DNA of 30,101 nucleotides, taken from positions 1-30,101 of the IMG/VR virus record IMGVR_UViG_3300006793_000162; one strand, written 5' to 3'. A program made the translations under genes and the position numbers. Below the pieces are notes generated by a model, which saw only the letters and a program-made list of their open reading frames with translations, was not told the origin of the DNA and ran no database searches. Source of the stretch: a virus. Shown piece by piece: positions 29,657 through 30,101 of the stretch (its first letter is position 1; the number at the start of each line of letters is the position of its first letter).

Positions 29657-29688
29657 CAAAGATACTAATTTTAAGGGAAACTTTTCAT
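29657..29688 (-). promoter_or_regulatory. Possible late promoter on the - strand
   Basis: TATCTTTG is present on the - strand (29664-29657), a full TAnnTTTG match, in the 28-nt gap before the cupin-like gene. Upstream, TATG (29689-29686) occupies about the -33 place at 21 nt, a weak match to TTG. The predicted leader would be only about 10 nt. Confidence 0.35.
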
Positions 29689-30101
29689 AATGTCCGAATC
29701 TACTGCAAACAATTCTACTGCAACTGGATTACTGTTTGTTAAACAAAATTCTCCATAATGCCCTATTATCCCATTAGACTCTCCAACTTGACTTTTTATA
29801 TACATAATATACGCTGCGGTATTAGTAGCAGGTAACGCACTTGTTCCTGCTCCTGTATTGTTTACTACTATTACATTAGTAGTATTATTTACGCTCACTA
29901 CCGCTCCCGCTTGTACTGGATTCATATTTCCAGTAAACGGAGCCACAGTATAATATACAATATCCCCTTGATTTATCATTGAACCTAACTCAACTGCTGC
30001 TGCAAAAGTTAAACTACAAGTTGCTGTTCCTTGTCCTGCTCGTGCAGTTTCATCATCTTGGGCAATTCCCTGAACTGAACGTAAAGGAAATTCTCCACTA
30101 A
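29671..30101 (-). CDS. Virion-like protein, C-terminal part (runs off the right edge)
   Basis: The frame is open to the window edge on the - strand (first whole codon at 30099), so the ATG at 29979 is probably internal. Visible sequence begins SGEFPLRSVQGIAQDDETARAG and continues through a Val/Asn/Thr-rich beta-sandwich-like region (VVSVNNTTNVIVVNNTGAG) to VDSDIMKSFP. Small hydroxylated residues and no Cys clusters suggest a structural capsid, neck or decoration protein. No specific family recognised. Confidence 0.6.
   Translation of the reverse strand, partial: SGEFPLRSVQGIAQDDETARAGQGTATCSLTFAAAVELGSMINQGDIVYYTVAPFTGNMNPVQAGAVVSVNNTTNVIVVNNTGAGTSALPATNTAAYIMYIKSQVGESNGIIGHYGEFCLTNSNPVAVELFAVDSDIMKSFP

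Overview
The window looks like a 30 kb piece of a tailed-phage genome (lytic or temperate state not visible), most likely infecting a Bacteroidota (flavobacterial) host. The evidence is AT-rich DNA, starts preceded by A-rich leaders without Shine-Dalgarno sequences, promoters of the Bacteroidota type (TTG, then 20 nt, then TAnnTTTG), a VirE_N/BT4734-like primase, and a virion block of three successive, increasingly large proteins reminiscent of podovirus internal virion proteins. No terminase, portal, capsid, DNA polymerase or lysis gene is visible.

Layout. Bases 1-16637 carry early/middle genes on the + strand; 16634-30101 carry late virion genes on the - strand; the two blocks converge and overlap by 4 nt. 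The + strand opens with unknown genes, a candidate hammerhead ribozyme (450-498) and an amidoligase-like gene (1215-2282). A strong terminator follows, then a repeat-rich control region (2283-2636) with an A/C tract, iteron-like repeats and a promoter. Next come a class II glutamine amidotransferase joined in frame to a gamma-glutamylamine-cyclotransferase-like domain but split by one TGA codon (2637-3725), and a run of very small, often Cys-rich or acidic genes (3769-5861). A second promoter feeds a short structured transcript ending at a terminator, followed by a tRNA with CAU anticodon (6110-6182) and more small genes. From 7806 to 16637 lies the DNA-metabolism block: two stand-alone DnaA domain-IV-like proteins, a Rad52/ERF-like annealing candidate, a RecE-like PD-(D/E)XK nuclease, an SSB-like protein, a primase-helicase, an SF2 helicase, a VRR-NUC nuclease and a calcineurin-like phosphoesterase.

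The - strand block reads, in transcription order: a partial virion-like protein, a cupin-like protein, an Ala-rich membrane-active protein (329 aa), an 839-aa protein, a 2939-aa polyvalent giant with an HEFSH metallopeptidase motif, and a 46-aa basic protein. These last proteins probably travel in the virion and enter the host with the DNA (inference).

Most interesting points: (1) the amidoligase / GAT-II / GGACT cassette, a combination expected to make and trim gamma-glutamyl-type amide bonds; (2) the lone in-frame TGA in the GAT-II-GGACT gene; (3) the hammerhead ribozyme in a phage leader; (4) a palindrome of the form GTCGT-N2-ACGAC that recurs five times in the early half (one copy with a single mismatch) and was not found in the late half.
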